From the NCBI GenBank assembly GCA_030998015.1, contig JARWMV010000017.1:124001-188000 (forward strand): a stretch of DNA of 64,000 bases. The letters run 5' to 3'. The position numbers and the translations under genes were made by a program. How positions within the stretch are numbered: position 1 is the first letter of the stretch; the number at the start of each line of letters is the position of its first letter. Under the pieces are notes generated by a model. It was not told the DNA's origin and did not search any database. It worked only from the letters and a program-made list of their open reading frames with translations. The stretch comes from Ceratorhiza oryzae-sativae (lineage: Eukaryota > Basidiomycota > Agaricomycetes > Cantharellales > Ceratobasidiaceae). Shown in pieces: positions 20,901 to 34,000 of this stretch.

Positions 20901-22937
20901 TTCTTGTTGGCTTGATGGTCGATCCGAAGCAGCGAAATCTTAACTTGGGCTGGTGCATCGTTTGAATTCGATCCAGCTGTTCTCTCAATTGAATCCCTTC
21001 AAATCGACGTGATGCGCCCCCATGGAAAGTATCCAGGTATACAGGTGGATACTATCGAAATCAATTCACAGCCTGTTCGGCATGAAGATACTCTGGACAG
21101 TGCTCAAACATTTGTCAGTACATTGACTGAGGAGTCTAGCGACCGAATACAGCCTCTCCGCATTGGTGACGATGAGCTCAGTATTGAGCATTTGCTGCCC
21201 ACAACGCCTAACGAGCCCACTCAGAGTGATAGTAGAAAAGGCTGGATACTTGTCGACGGGCAGCGTGTACATCTTGAATCTGCAGTAAGATATGTTTTGG
21301 GGCTAGAGGGTGGTCCTCGGTCCACTGACCGACTTCGACGTATATGTGGCTATACCCGTTACCTGAACCCTTCGGCTGAGACTCAATCAGTTCTTGGGAA
21401 TGATTTTCATGTCTCAGAGCTGGTAGCAACCTTCTTGTTGGCCCAAATCGAGTTTCAATCGCAATTATACGAGTTACAAATATTCTGGCGCGAGATGGGC
21501 GCATGCTAGAGTCTATTGCCGAAAAACACTTTTGCGAGTCGGGGATTACGCTTTCTGGACAAATACTTGCCATTGAATACGACTGCGGAGTCTGGTACTG
21601 GACCCAAAAGTATGATGGTGTTGCAAAGACAGCGGCTTCTGCTCATCGAAAGCGGAGCTCGGGTGCGGACTTTAGCGCTAGGTTTTCGCTGCCTGTCAAT
21701 CCTTCACTAGTTGAATGGCGTGGCGAGCAGGTCTGGGCATTTGAAGATATTCAATTGCGCGCACTTATGGATGATTTATGGCGTAAATGCGCAAAAGATG
21801 TACCTGAAGACAATATCCCTAGTTGTCAGTCAAGCGCATCGTTCCCGTACCGTAGCTACAATTGTAAGTACACTAACACCTCTACAAGCCGAGCTGTACA
21901 TTAAACCTTCTCACAGCTGAACATGTGTTGTATCACCAAGTCGCCACTGATCATTATTGCAACTCAGCTCGCCCAATCGATGGAACGTGCTTCATTTGTG
22001 GAAAAAAGATCAAGATCAAGCAAAAAAATGCGCATACATGTAGGGCAACATTATTGAGCTTGCAAGCGAACCTCTCTAGCGCACCCAGCTCGGAAGCGAT
22101 GCCGGGAAACGTAAGAGTCTCCTTAATTGCTCCAGCTACAATCTAAATAAAGCAATACAACAGCTAGCCGGATCCCCCTGCGTTTTTCTGCGGCAGAGCA
22201 GGTACATGTCGATCAAATGCAGAGCGACAGCTCCAGCCTACTAAGACGACCCCGAGTTACCTCTAACTGCCCATACAGAGACGCTCTCACATATTCCTCG
22301 TGCCCACGTTCGTCGAAATCGAACCCCTGCACCAACCGGCCGTAGAGTGCCCATGCTGCCCTCCCGAGAGCTCAACGTCTGGACTTACGCACTGCGGTCT
22401 CACATTCTTTGCGATTCATGGCCCCGAAGCGGTTGTCATACAAGATAAAAAACTTCGGGAATACGACCCGACAGAGAGTGAGTTTGAGTGGATGGGTGTC
22501 ACTAGACAGAATCAGCTCGTACAAAACTCAAAACCCTACCAAGCGCAAGCGGGATAACGGACGATCGCGGCCCTTCAAATAATGATAATCAAGTCCAAAA
22601 ACGTCAATGTACAGATTAATTTATTCGTTAACATGCTAGATACATGTTTAAGTCAGTGTCCGTAGAACTGCGCCGGCAGCTGAGTCATTCGTCACTCGGT
22701 ACTATCTATCCCATAACTAGCATACATTGTGACGTCGGGGAGAGCCTCTCCGACCGGCGATTGCGCCCTCCCGGCGTCACTCTGCCTCACAGCACGTGAC
22801 TCATTTGCGCATCGCCACCACTTAAGCGAGCCCAAAACGGCAGTGAGCGTCACTCCTAGCAACGAGAATTCTAGACCCCTGCCTACCCCCCTCCCCCCCC
22901 CTTCATGTCCGGCGCCTGTTTTCCGGCACCACCCCTG
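17901..22937 (+). mobile_element. P-like TIR DNA transposon, copy T1 (recombinant flanks)
   Basis: 5,037 bp. Inverted repeats lie at 17901–18181 and 22654–22937. The left flank is TGGTTAGG and the right flank is ACGGCTGG (22938–22945), so the two sides do not form a target duplication. Compared with T2–T5 it has more than a dozen small insertions and deletions. Confidence 0.9.
18273..22619 (+). pseudogene. P-like transposase, copy in T1 (many indels)
   Basis: Same six-exon gene as described for T5. Small indels break it throughout. Examples are a 5-bp gain near 18430, lost single bases near 18486, 18848, 19554, 20557 and 20935, and a gained T near 19795. The spacing of the lesions over the whole gene is unlike the other copies, which have one to four. 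It is not translatable as given. Confidence 0.85.
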
Positions 22938-24342
22938 ACGGCTGGGAAAATGAAGCGGAAAGAAGCCAGGGAAGAATGTGGCAATCTACAGGTGGCAAAT
23001 TTGCATACCAACACGAGGTCGTCATCCGACGCAGGCTGGAGCTGGATGTAGCGGGTGGTTATCAGCGATAGCGGCCACAAACGAGATCCCCATTACCTCA
23101 CCCAGTCGAGTCCAAGGCCGCGAGACCACGCCTCGGGGGAGCATTCTGCCGATGAACAATTGCCGCCGAAGGCTCGAAGACAGGTTGGGGGAAGGGAGAT
23201 GATCAACAGTCTTCCCGAGGAATGAACAAGCCCGTGACGAAATCAGGGCTCGTGTCGATCTTGGCGCACCCATCGCTCTGATATTCCCGGTTTGTATTGA
23301 CGAATGACCTGAAAAGGGCAACATAGGTGCTGGGCGGTTAGGAAACGCATTCCTGGGTCCAGCGTCGAGGCCGGAATGTTGGAAGATAATGGGTACATCT
23401 GAGAGCAGATCGTCCAGAAGATCACGAACCAAGAGTAAGCCTACACTCACAGAGGTCCACCCACCGCAGCTGACGACGACCATGCCTTCGCACGCCACAA
23501 CTCGTGCTCGGCCCTGGTCAGACCACACAATTCCCGAGCGTGAATCAAATTCGAGGATTTATTCGTTCCCGCTGTTGAATCCCCACGGGTGAGGGCTCGA
23601 GAGTCACATGCCAACATCCTTACGTCCCCACAGCCAGGCCCACTGATTGCACACACCTGTCGACTAGCGCTATTGAGCATGATTTCGTGGTCACACCACG
23701 CGATTAAGCGGCTATCTAAGCGGCCGGAAGCATAACAAATTGGTTAGTTATGAAGAGTAGAATCCCAAGGGAGATCGTACACATTTGGATCACATCCAAT
23801 CGCTAAAGAGAATGCGTAGTAGGCTACAATATTAACCATACTGTCTTGGGTGTAGACGTCTGTGGCGCAAAGGGATGACAGAGAATCCGCTAGTAGGTTA
23901 AGCCACTCGACCCTTCTGGTAATCGGGCAAAACGGGGTGGTTCCTGGACGTAACATCTAGGAACCCGCAGGTTAGGTAGGTTCTAGGACTCGTTCCATGA
24001 TCACTAGTCGGTTCAGAGTCCACAATCATCCAGTCCAAATGCCAGCCATCCACTAAAGAGTCGATTTACGCCTTGTCAATGCTGGTGGCGACGAGAGTGA
24101 GCTAGTAGAGCGAGCTGGTTCGGCTGTCATTGGTCGTTCACGGCTAGCGAACACACGCTTTGAATATTCATGACCGTAGGCGACAAGACGAAACCCACGA
24201 GATGACCTTGGCGGGGTGTATATGGTGAATATATTTCTGTGTTTACAAGCCTCGTCATACCCGCTGGTTGTGGCGAAGAACAAGTCACATGAATTTACAA
24301 CGGGGTTCGGCACAAGCGCCGAGCATCACGCGCATGGTTAGG
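22938..24342. repeat. Host spacer A, copy A2
   Basis: Near-identical to A1. It starts with the ACGGCTGG flank of T1 and ends with the TGGTTAGG target duplication of T2. Confidence 0.9.
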
Positions 24343-24625
24343 CAAGGGGGTGCCGGAAAACAGGCGCCGGACATGAAGGGGGGGGGAGGGGGGTAGGCAG
24401 GGTCTAGAATTCTCGTTGCTAGGAGTGACGCTCACTGCCGTTTTGGGCTCGCTTAAGTGGTGGCGATGCGCAAATGAGTCACGTGCTGTGAGGCAGAGTG
24501 ACGCCGGGAGGGCGCAATCGCCGGTCGGAGAGGCTCCCCCCGACGTCACAATGTATGCTAGTTATGGGATAGATAGTACCGAGTGACGAATGACTCAGCT
24601 GCCGGCGCAGTTCTACCGGACACTG
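24343..24625 (+). repeat. Left terminal inverted repeat of T2 (~283 bp)
   Basis: Matches the reverse complement of 29096–29377 almost base for base up to CCGGACACTG, after which the two ends diverge. It contains a G-rich tract, a CACGTG box and a GACGTCA motif. The equivalent arms exist in all five copies. Confidence 0.9.
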
Positions 24626-24716
24626 GCTAAACGCGTACTCAAAATCATAGTGAATATTGAGTTCGAATATTAAGGCCTTGTGGTATGCGAAAAACGGCAA
24701 AAAAATTCTTCCTGCT

Positions 24717-27700
24717 ATGCCCGAGCTCTCTGAAATACCTGCTGATATCTACCTATCTCTAGCTAGTAAATGCGAGGAAGTAAAAGTAAAACAGTCCGAT
24801 GCATCACCAATGCTTGTACGAGCGAAGGTATGCTGCTTCTGTGCCCAATCGGTAAAGTTGGGCAACGGATCAGCAGATCACTCTCTCATTCAACATATGT
24901 ACTCTAGGAAATGCCAACTTACCCAGAAGAAACTCAGAGAAACCAAAAAATCGGCTGCCGTTCCTTTGGAGGACTCTAAAGCTACTGTAGTGGAACTATC
25001 GCCCCAAGAGCTCACAGCATCATTAGCGACACACCATGCTAATTTAATTATCTCAGCGTCGCCCTCTGAGCATGAGCTTCAGTCTCTAGACTACTCAACG
25101 CGTCACCCAATATCAGGTGAATCGATGAATTGTCCCGGCGCTTTCTACGACTATGGCATGTCGATGTTTAGTCACTATCCATGGCACCTACACGACACAA
25201 GCTTTCTGGATTATGAGTTTAGCTTCATCGATCCTAAAGGTCGATTCTTCTATGTCCAAAGTCGCCGATGCGCACAAAAATCTCCTGGGATTGGCGCAGC
25301 ATGTAAGGAGTGTAATCAAGTGGTTTTCAGTCGCCAGTTTCAGGAACTCTTGAAACGGGCTAATCCAAAAGGTTCACTATCAGGACAAGTAAATACACAA
25401 TATCGAACATACTCGCAGTTATGTGAATTACTCGAAGATAAGAATTCACGGATCAATACACTTCAGTTAACTGTACGTGACTAGTTGATATAAATCCATT
25501 GTCTCCGATTAATTGGCTATCACCTAGAAAATCTCATCGGAGCGCCGCATACAGTCACTCTCTGGGCGTATGGATAACCAAAAACAACTTATGTTCGCGC
25601 TTGCGCAACATGATGAGTTTGCAGTTGGCCGAATCATTCAAACAGCGCTGCGCAATAAAGCAGGTGTTAAGACTGTAGTCAAGCGACTAGCCCTTGCTCA
25701 CCAGGGCTTATTCAGCCCACGTTTGTTCACTGTAGGTTCCTATTGTTAGTCAAACCAGAGTATATGCTTAAAAATCTTTAGGAAACTCAGCTTGATGCGT
25801 CCGCATTGATATGGAAGATTGGGGGACCACGACTTGCATTCTCGATGGCTCGAGCACTACACTTACCAAGCGTCAGAACTGTTCGTAAACATGTTCATCT
25901 ACCACGGTTAAAGCCATGTCTTGGATTCCCAACTGAAGCAGAAGTTTCTGAGAATATCGAGTCGTTCTTTGGACCCGACACAGCATCATCAGTGCCGATT
26001 GCGGTGTTGGTATTTCAGTTTTGATGGACGAAGTGGCTACCGAACCTCGCCCTCGCTATAGTGTTGAACAGGACGCAGTGGTCGGAATCTGCCGTGAGCA
26101 CGCAGATTTAGTTCATCTCAGTGACCTAAGTACTCGGTCGGATGCTCTAGACTCACTACTTGAAGCGCACTCCACTTTGGAATCAGGTAGTTGTCATCGA
26201 GCTGCTGAAGCGACAATGGTTGCCATTGCACGGTTTGGAAAATCAGACTATAATGCTTCGATTATCCTAGCCTCTCCTACCTGTAAAACCGAGAAGCATG
26301 GCAAGCATGCTGAGTTGATTGGAGTTGTGCTAGATAGCTGGCGGAAATCACCATATGGTGCTACTGTACACGGAGATATCTGGTGTATATGCACTGACGG
26401 CGATGCCGGACGACGTATTGCAATATTTCAGCACTGCATGACATCTAGTGTTCGACCTGGCTCAGAATTATATCACTTGTTAGGTCACCTACCGCTTTTC
26501 AATCTCTGCTGCGGTCCTAACTATATCACACATGACGGCGACTATAAACATGAGGAAAAACGTGCGTATCTGCTGGAGGTATATTGGTAACGTTATAACT
26601 GAAACTTGACTTAGGCATGGCTTCAGCTTTACGCTCTCGTCAGGAATTATAGTCAATGGAACACAGATCACCCCCAAGATGATGGTTCATTATCTTCGCC
26701 AACTCGAAGATCTATCAGAATCTCGAATTCTCTCGTTCTTTGATGGCACCGACCCTCAAAATGTCCCAAAAGCAAACGCCCTTCTAACAAGCATGTATAA
26801 TGCATCTCAGCTCCCTTCGATTCTCTCTCAAACAGCTCACAAGCCTTTTGCTCTACTGGGCGAAGTTCTTGGGTCATTTGTCGTCCCATATACTACGTTG
26901 ACAATGTCGCTAAAGCAACAGCTCGTTAGTCTAGCAAAATGTGCTCATCTCTTGTTTGCGCTGTACCGCCTAGATGGGACTCGATTCTTAACAGGGCAGC
27001 TCATTTACGATATACAGGCATCCATCAAGAATGTTTTTTTCTGTGTTGCAAAAACTCAGCTTGTCAACCCGAAACTGCCGTTTTATCTTCTTCAGACTGG
27101 AACTGATCGCTTGGAGTCTCGCTTTGGTACATTTCGAACTGTCACTAGCGATCGAAACGGCGATATATTGCAGATGTGCGAACGTGCTGCATCAGCACAG
27201 CAGATTGACGAAATCTATGCTGCTCGTCCTCGCTGGAATCGAGTTCCTTACCGTTTATCTATGGATGGCAACTCTGGCATCGATCACACAAATCCGGCCT
27301 CATGGAAGGGTGATGTGACTGTAGGGAGTGTCGATTTGTATTCTTGTTGGCTTGATGGTCGATCCGAAGCAGCCGAAATCTTAACTTGGGCTGGTGCATC
27401 GTTTGAATTCGATCCAGCTGTTCTCTCAATTGAATCCCTTCAAATCGACGTGATGCGCCCCCATGGAAAGTATCCAGGTATACAGGTGGATACTATCGAA
27501 ATCAATTCACAGCCTGTTCGGCATGAAGATCTCGTGGACAGTGCTCAAACATTTGTCAGTACATTGACTGAGGAGTCTAGCGACCGAATACAGCCTCTCC
27601 GCATTGGTGACGATGAGCTCAGTATTGAGCATTTGCTGCCCACAACGCCTAACGAGCCCACTCAGAGTGATAGTAGAAAAGGCTGGATACTTGTCGACGG

Positions 27701-29060
27701 GCAGCGTGTACATCTTGAATCTGCAGTAAGATATGTTTTGGGGCTAGAGGGTGGTCCTCGGTCCACTGACCGACTTCGACGTATATGTGGCTATACCCGT
27801 TACCTGAACCCTTCGGCTGAGACTCAATCAGTTCTTGGGAATGATTTTCATGTCTCAGAGCTGGTAGCAACCTTCTTGTTGGCCCAAAATCGAGTTTCAA
27901 TCGCAATTATACGAGTTACAAATATTCTGGCGCGAGATGGGCGCATGCTAGAGTCTATTGCCGAAAAACACTTTTGCGAGTCGGGGATTACGCTTTCTGG
28001 ACAAATACTTGCCATTGAATACGACTGCGGAGTCTGGTACTGGACCCAAAAGTATGATGGTGTTGCAAAGACAGCGGCTTCTGCTCATCGAAAGCGGAGC
28101 TCGGGTGCGGACTTTAGCGCTAGGTTTTCGCTGCCTGTCAATCCTTCACTAGTTGAATGGCGTGGCGAGCAGGTCTGGGCATTTGAAGATATTCAATTGC
28201 GCGCACTTATGGATGATTTATGGCGTAAATGCGCAAAAGATGTACCTGAAGACAATATCCCTAGTTGTCAGTCAAGCGCATCGTTCCCGTACCGTAGCTA
28301 CAATTGTAAGTACACTAACACCTCTACAAGCCGAGCTGTACATTAAATTCCTTCTCACAGCTGAACATGTGTTGTATCACCAAGTCGCCACTGATCATTA
28401 TTGCAACTCAGCTCGCCCAATCGATGGAACGTGCTTCATTTGTGGAAAAAAGATCAAGATCAAGCAAAAAATGCGCATACATGTAGGGCAACATTTATTG
28501 AGCTTGCAAGCGAACCTCTCTAGCGCACCCAGCTCGGAAGCGATGCCGGGAAACGTAAGAGTCTCCTTAATTGCTCCAGCTACAATCTAAATAAAGCAAT
28601 ACAACAGCTAGCCGGATCCCCCTGCGGTTTCTGCGGCAGAGCAGGTACATGTCGATCAAATGCAGAGCGACAGCTCCAGCCTACTAAGACGCTCCGAGTT
28701 ACCTCTAACTGCCCATACAGAGACGCTCTCACATATTCCTCGTGCCCTCGTTCGTCGAAATCGAACCCCTGCACCAACCGGCCGGTAGAGTGCCCATGCT
28801 GCCCTCCCGAGAGCTCGAACGTCTGGACTTACGCACTGCGGTCTCACATTCTTGCGATTCATGGCCCCGAAGCGGTTGTCATACAAGATAAAAAACTTCG
28901 GGAATACGACCCGACAGAGAGTGAGTTTGAGTGGATGGGTGTCACTAGACAGAATCAGCTCGTACAAAACTCAAAACCTACCAAGCGCAAGCGGGATACG
29001 GACGATCGCGGCCCTTCAAATAATGATAATCAAGTCCAAAAACGTCAATGTACAGATTAA
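24717..29060 (+). pseudogene. P-like transposase, copy in T2 (two single-base losses)
   Basis: Exon map: 24717–25472, 25528–25731, 25782–26561, 26615–28305, 28361–28554 and 28608–29060, with introns of 50–55 nt. Compared with T3–T5 it lacks one G near 25991 (exon 3) and one T near 26640 (start of exon 4), each of which shifts the frame. Everything else reads as in T5. Confidence 0.85.
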
Positions 29061-29095
29061 TTTATTCGTTAACATTGCTAGATACATGTTTAAGT

Positions 29096-29377
29096 CAGTG
29101 TCCGGTAGAACTGCGCCGGCAGCTGAGTCATTCGTCACTCGGTACTATCTATCCCATAACTAGCATACATTGTGACGTCGGGGAGAGCCTCTCCGACCGG
29201 CGATTGCGCCCTCCCGGCGTCACTCTGCCTCACAGCACGTGACTCATTTGCGCATCGCCACCACTTAAGCGAGCCCAAAACGGCAGTGAGCGTCACTCCT
29301 AGCAACGAGAATTCTAGACCCTGCCTACCCCCCTCCCCCCCCCTTCATGTCCGGCGCCTGTTTTCCGGCACCCCCTG
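29096..29377 (-). repeat. Right terminal inverted repeat of T2
   Basis: Inverted partner of 24343–24625. One visible difference is CTCCCCCCGACG on the left arm against CTCTCCCCGACG in the complement of the right. Confidence 0.9.
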
Positions 29378-31056
29378 TGGTTAGGTATTGCGCGTAGCTG
29401 GGAATTGATCGGAATCGATTGGTTGAGGTATCGTTGATGTATACTCCACAAGGAATTACTCGAACAAATATGATACACAAAAGAGACGAAGCTCAACTCT
29501 GTTGTATCATTGCTGATGAATACTAGCCCAATTGTATTTGGCGCATCGAAAAGGATATCAAAATTCAAATTCTGATTTACGTGGCATTTCAGCGAGTGAA
29601 GATGAAGGAATGCTAGATTGATGGTGAGCCAGCATCTGGTGGCTGATTCCTTCTAGGAGCAATTTGTGCGCATCCATGTAGGGAACACGAAGGTAACGAA
29701 GGGACGCAGGGAAATTGATTTGGATAAGAGTGCGAAATTATAGCGATAGCTCATCCGCGCAATCATGTGATTGCAAGAAGCGAAGTGGCATCATTGCGTC
29801 CAATGGCGATCGCGTGAACAAATACTAGCGTCGACAATTTGTCATTACTTGAGTTCTCAGTACACTGGGCTTATTAAAGGTGCCGCAGGCATAAAGAAGA
29901 ATGGGTTCTGGGTAGAATCAAGAAACTCATAAAAAGCCTTCAGCCCGAATAGCTCGGTCGCCAGTTGCTGAGTCATGCATATATGCGTGATTTTGGCGCT
30001 AATCATACTCCCGCGGATGAGAGTGTCAGGATGAGGATCAGCTGTGGTTGTAACAAACCTAACCGACGGATCGAGACAGTGCGACACACACGCTACAAGA
30101 TCAATGACCTCGAAGAAAGACAGAGGCGATCAGTTCAAGAAACGCCTTGAGCTCCCTGTTCGGGCGATTAGGCATCTGCTGAGACAGAAATCGCCGACTC
30201 GTCAGGTCCAGGGCGGCCGTGACGTTGAAGTAACTACATCTATGGCTTTTCCTCATGCGGATTAATCTGACATGTGAGCCATCATTCGATCTAAACAGAG
30301 ACCTGCGTCGGCAAGTGGCGCGTCAGTACCTACGCTGGGTGTTGTCGGCGAGTCCAATGCCCAGCACCAAGCTATACTTGCTGAACGGGATACCGGAATT
30401 GAAAATACGCATCGAGAAGAAATGGGATCGGATTCTGTACGAATTGATATGTACCCCCAAGAGCGGGCAGCTAGCGAAGGGTTTGCCACAAATTCGACTC
30501 AAACATGTGAGTTTGTGCTTTCGAATAGTGAAATAACTACTTTACGGAAACGCCTCAATGCTCATCGTCGTCCCTCAGCTTCGAACGAAATCCAGAAGAC
30601 AATAAAAATGAATCCCCATGACCTGGACTCTCTTGAAACGAGCTCGGTAGTACGGGATTCATCTGAAGGCACAGTTACCAAAGGCGTCGTATCCATGGCG
30701 GCCAAATCTTCTCTCGCCGCGCTCTATAATGTCACTCGACTTGTGCCAAATCTTCAGTCTGCAGCCGGGGTAATAATGGAATGTATCAAAAACGTGCCTG
30801 TGAGCTTACCTAATCAACAACAAATTCCAATTGCTGATAGTAGCCAGATGGCTGTCGCTAACCGAAGCGACTATGAGGAGATCGCGTCGGACATTTCAAA
30901 AACAATTAGCACACTAGAGAAACATTTGGGCGAACTGACCACGCAACAGATGGCAGTTGGGCTGGAAGCCACAATCAAGTCAGTTCCGTCGTCATTGGTG
31001 TCGAATGTGACTGATTTGGATGCAGCGAGCTAAAGCTTCAAGGCGAGCGTATCAAA
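29378..31056. repeat. Host spacer B, copy B1
   Basis: About 1.68 kb that recurs at 42540–44224 (B2). By eye it carries at least 20 substitutions and a short deletion relative to B2. It starts with the TGGTTAGG duplication of T2 and ends with GTATCAAA. Its right half encodes the N-terminal part of the NACHT–WD40 protein; its left half contains no gene I can identify. Confidence 0.9.
30278..31033 (+). pseudogene. Duplicated 5' fragment of the NACHT–WD40 gene
   Basis: An open frame of ~250 codons with the same sequence as the N-terminus of the gene in B2 (blocks MGSDSVRIDM, SSLAALYNVTRLVPNLQSAA, RSDYEEIASDISKTI). The frame ends in TAA at 31033. The next host codons (ELKLQGERIK) lie in a shifted frame, a lesion shared with B2 and hence older than the duplication. 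No NACHT or WD40 part follows, because T3 and spacer A3 come next. The in-frame CGA codon that is TGA in B2 is intact here. Confidence 0.75.
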
Positions 31057-34000
31057 CAAGGGGGTGCCGGAAAACAGGCGCCGGACATGAAGGGGGGGGG
31101 AGGGGGGTAGGCAGGGTCTAGAATTCTCGTTGCTAGGAGTGACGCTCACTGCCGTTTTGGGCTCGCTTAAGTGGTGGCGATGCGCAAATGAGTCACGTGC
31201 TGTGAGGCAGAGTGACGCCGGGAGGGCGCAATCGCCGGTCGGAGAGGCTCCCCCCGACGTCACAATGTATGCTAGTTATGGGATAGATAGTACCGAGTGA
31301 CGAATGACTCAGCTGCCGGCGCAGTTCTACCGGACACTGGCTAAACGCGTACTCAAAATCATAGTGAATATTGAGTTCGAATATTAAGGCCTTGTGGTAT
31401 GCGAAAAACGGCAAAAAAATTCTTCCTGCTATGCCCGAGCTCTCTGAAATACCTGCTGATATCTACCTATCTCTAGCTAGTAAATGCGAGGAAGTAAAAG
31501 TAAAACAGTCCGATGCATCACCAATGCTTGTACGAGCGAAGGTATGCTGCTTCTGTGCCCAATCGGTAAAGTTGGGCAACGGATCAGCAGATCACTCTCT
31601 CATTCAACATATGTACTCTAGGAAATGCCAACTTACCCAGAAGAAACTCAGAGAAACCAAAAAATCGGCTGCCGTTCCTTTGGAGGACTCTAAAGCTACT
31701 GTAGTGGAACTATCGCCCCAAGAGCTCACAGCATCATTAGCGACACACCATGCTAATTTAATTATCTCAGCGTCGCCCTCTGAGCATGAGCTTCAGTCTC
31801 TAGACTACTCAACGCGTCACCCAATATCAGGTGAATCGATGAATTGTCCCGGCGCTTTCTACGACTATGGCATGTCGATGTTTAGTCACTATCCATGGCA
31901 CCTACACGACACAAGCTTTCTGGATTATGAGTTTAGCTTCATCGATCCTAAAGGTCGATTCTTCTATGTCCAAAGTCGCCGATGCGCACAAAAATCTCCT
32001 GGGATTGGCGCAGCATGTAAGGAGTGTAATCAAGTGGTTTTCAGTCGCCAGTTTCAGGAACTCTTGAAACGGGCTAATCCAAAAGGTTCACTATCAGGAC
32101 AAGTAAATACACAATATCGAACATACTCGCAGTTATGTGAATTACTCGAAGATAAGAATTCACGGATCAATACACTTCAGTTAACTGTACGTGACTAGTT
32201 GATATAAATCCATTGTCTCCGATTAATTGGCTATCACCTAGAAAATCTCATCGGAGCGCCGCATACAGTCACTCTCTGGGCGTATGGATAACCAAAAACA
32301 ACTTATGTTCGCGCTTGCGCAACATGATGAGTTTGCAGTTGGCCGAATCATTCAAACAGCGCTGCGCAATAAAGCAGGTGTTAAGACTGTAGTCAAGCGA
32401 CTAGCCTTGCTCACCAGGGCTTATTCAGCCCACGTTTGTTCACTGTAGGTTCCTATTGTTAGTCAAACCAGAGTATATGCTTAAAAATCTTTAGGAAACT
32501 CAGCTTGATGCGTCCGCATTGATATGGAAGATTGGGGGACCACGACTTGCATTCTCGATGGCTCGAGCACTACACTTACCAAGCGTCAGAACTGTTCGTA
32601 AACATGTTCATCTACCACGGTTAAAGCCATGTCTTGGATTCCCAACTGAAGCAGAAGTTTCTGAGAATATCGAGTCGTTCTTTGGACCCGACACAGCATC
32701 ATCAGGTGCCGATTGCGGTGTTGGTATTTCAGTTTTGATGGACGAAGTGGCTACCGAACCTCGCCCTCGCTATAGTGTTGAACAGGACGCAGTGGTCGGA
32801 ATCTGCCGTGAGCACGCAGATTTAGTTCATCTCAGTGACCTAAGTACTCGGTCGGATGCTCTAGACTCACTACTTGAAGCGCACTCCACTTTGGAATCAG
32901 GTAGTTGTCATCGAGCTGCTGAAGCGACAATGGTTGCCATTGCACGGTTTGGAAAATCAGACTATAATGCTTCGATTATCCTAGCCTCTCCTACCTGTAA
33001 AACCGAGAAGCATGGCAAGCATGCTGAGTTGATTGGAGTTGTGCTAGATAGCTGGCGGAAATCACCATATGGTGCTACTGTACACGGAGATATCTGGTGT
33101 ATATGCACTGACGGCGATGCCGGACGACGTATTGCAATATTTCAGCACTGCATGACATCTAGTGTTCGACCTGGCTCAGAATTATATCACTTGTTAGGTC
33201 ACCTACCGCTTTTCAATCTCTGCTGCGGTCCTAACTATATCACACATGACGGCGACTATAAACATGAGGAAAAACGTGCGTATCTGCTGGAGGTATATTG
33301 GTAACGTTATAACTGAAACTTGACTTAGGCATGGCTTCAGCTTTACGCTCTCGTTCAGGAATTATAGTCAATGGAACACAGATCACCCCCAAGATGATGG
33401 TTCATTATCTTCGCCAACTCGAAGATCTATCAGAATCTCGAATTCTCTCGTTCTTTGATGGCACCGACCCTCAAAATGTCCCAAAAGCAAACGCCCTTCT
33501 AACAAGCATGTATAATGCATCTCAGCTCCCTTCGATTCTCTCTCAAACAGCTCACAAGCCTTTTGCTCTACTGGGCGAAGTTCTTGGGTCATTTGTCGTC
33601 CCATATACTACGTTGACAATGTCGCTAAAGCAACAGCTCGTTAGTCTAGCAAAATGTGCTCATCTCTTGTTTGCGCTGTACCGCCTAGATGGGACTCGAT
33701 TCTTAACAGGGCAGCTCATTTACGATATACAGGCATCCATCAAGAATGTTTTTTTCTGTGTTGCAAAAACTCAGCTTGTCAACCCGAAACTGCCGTTTTA
33801 TCTTCTTCAGACTGGAACTGATCGCTTGGAGTCTCGCTTTGGTACATTTCGAACTGTCACTAGCGATCGAAACGGCGATATATTGCAGATGTGCGAACGT
33901 GCTGCATCAGCACAGCAGATTGACGAAATCTATGCTGCTCGTCCTCGCTGGAATCGAGTTCCTTACCGTTTATCTATGGATGGCAACTCTGGCATCGATC

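Larger units (their letters stand above)
24343..29377 (+). mobile_element. P-like TIR DNA transposon, copy T2
   Basis: 5,035 bp. Both flanks are TGGTTAGG (24335–24342 and 29378–29385), a perfect 8-bp target duplication, so this is an intact insertion between spacers A and B. The ends are CAAGGGGGTGCCGG on the left and the complement of CAGGGGGTGCC on the right. Inverted repeats are 24343–24625 and 29096–29377. A long G tract interrupted by A lies ~30 bp inside each end. Confidence 0.93.

Noticed and set aside
24657..24716. Upstream start of the transposase frame at a TTG codon
   Set aside because: The frame opens with TTG directly after a stop. Non-ATG starts are unlikely here, so the first ATG (24717 and its equivalents) was chosen. 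An upstream spliced exon remains possible.
28580..28967. Minus-strand frames repeated in every transposon copy near the 3' end
   Set aside because: They are antisense to exon 6, which encodes the Cys-rich finger, and repeat only because the element repeats.
24343..29377. hAT element, because of the 8-bp duplication and CAGGG-type ends
   Set aside because: The coding region shows no hAT dimerisation domain or hAT RW motif. The DE / SDG-like / KH..KR / D-x-LE order fits P-type transposases better. The ends alone cannot decide.
24343..29377. KDZ/Plavaka transposon, common in mushrooms
   Set aside because: The expected CXC-type and YD-x-AC signatures of KDZ transposases are not visible in any exon.
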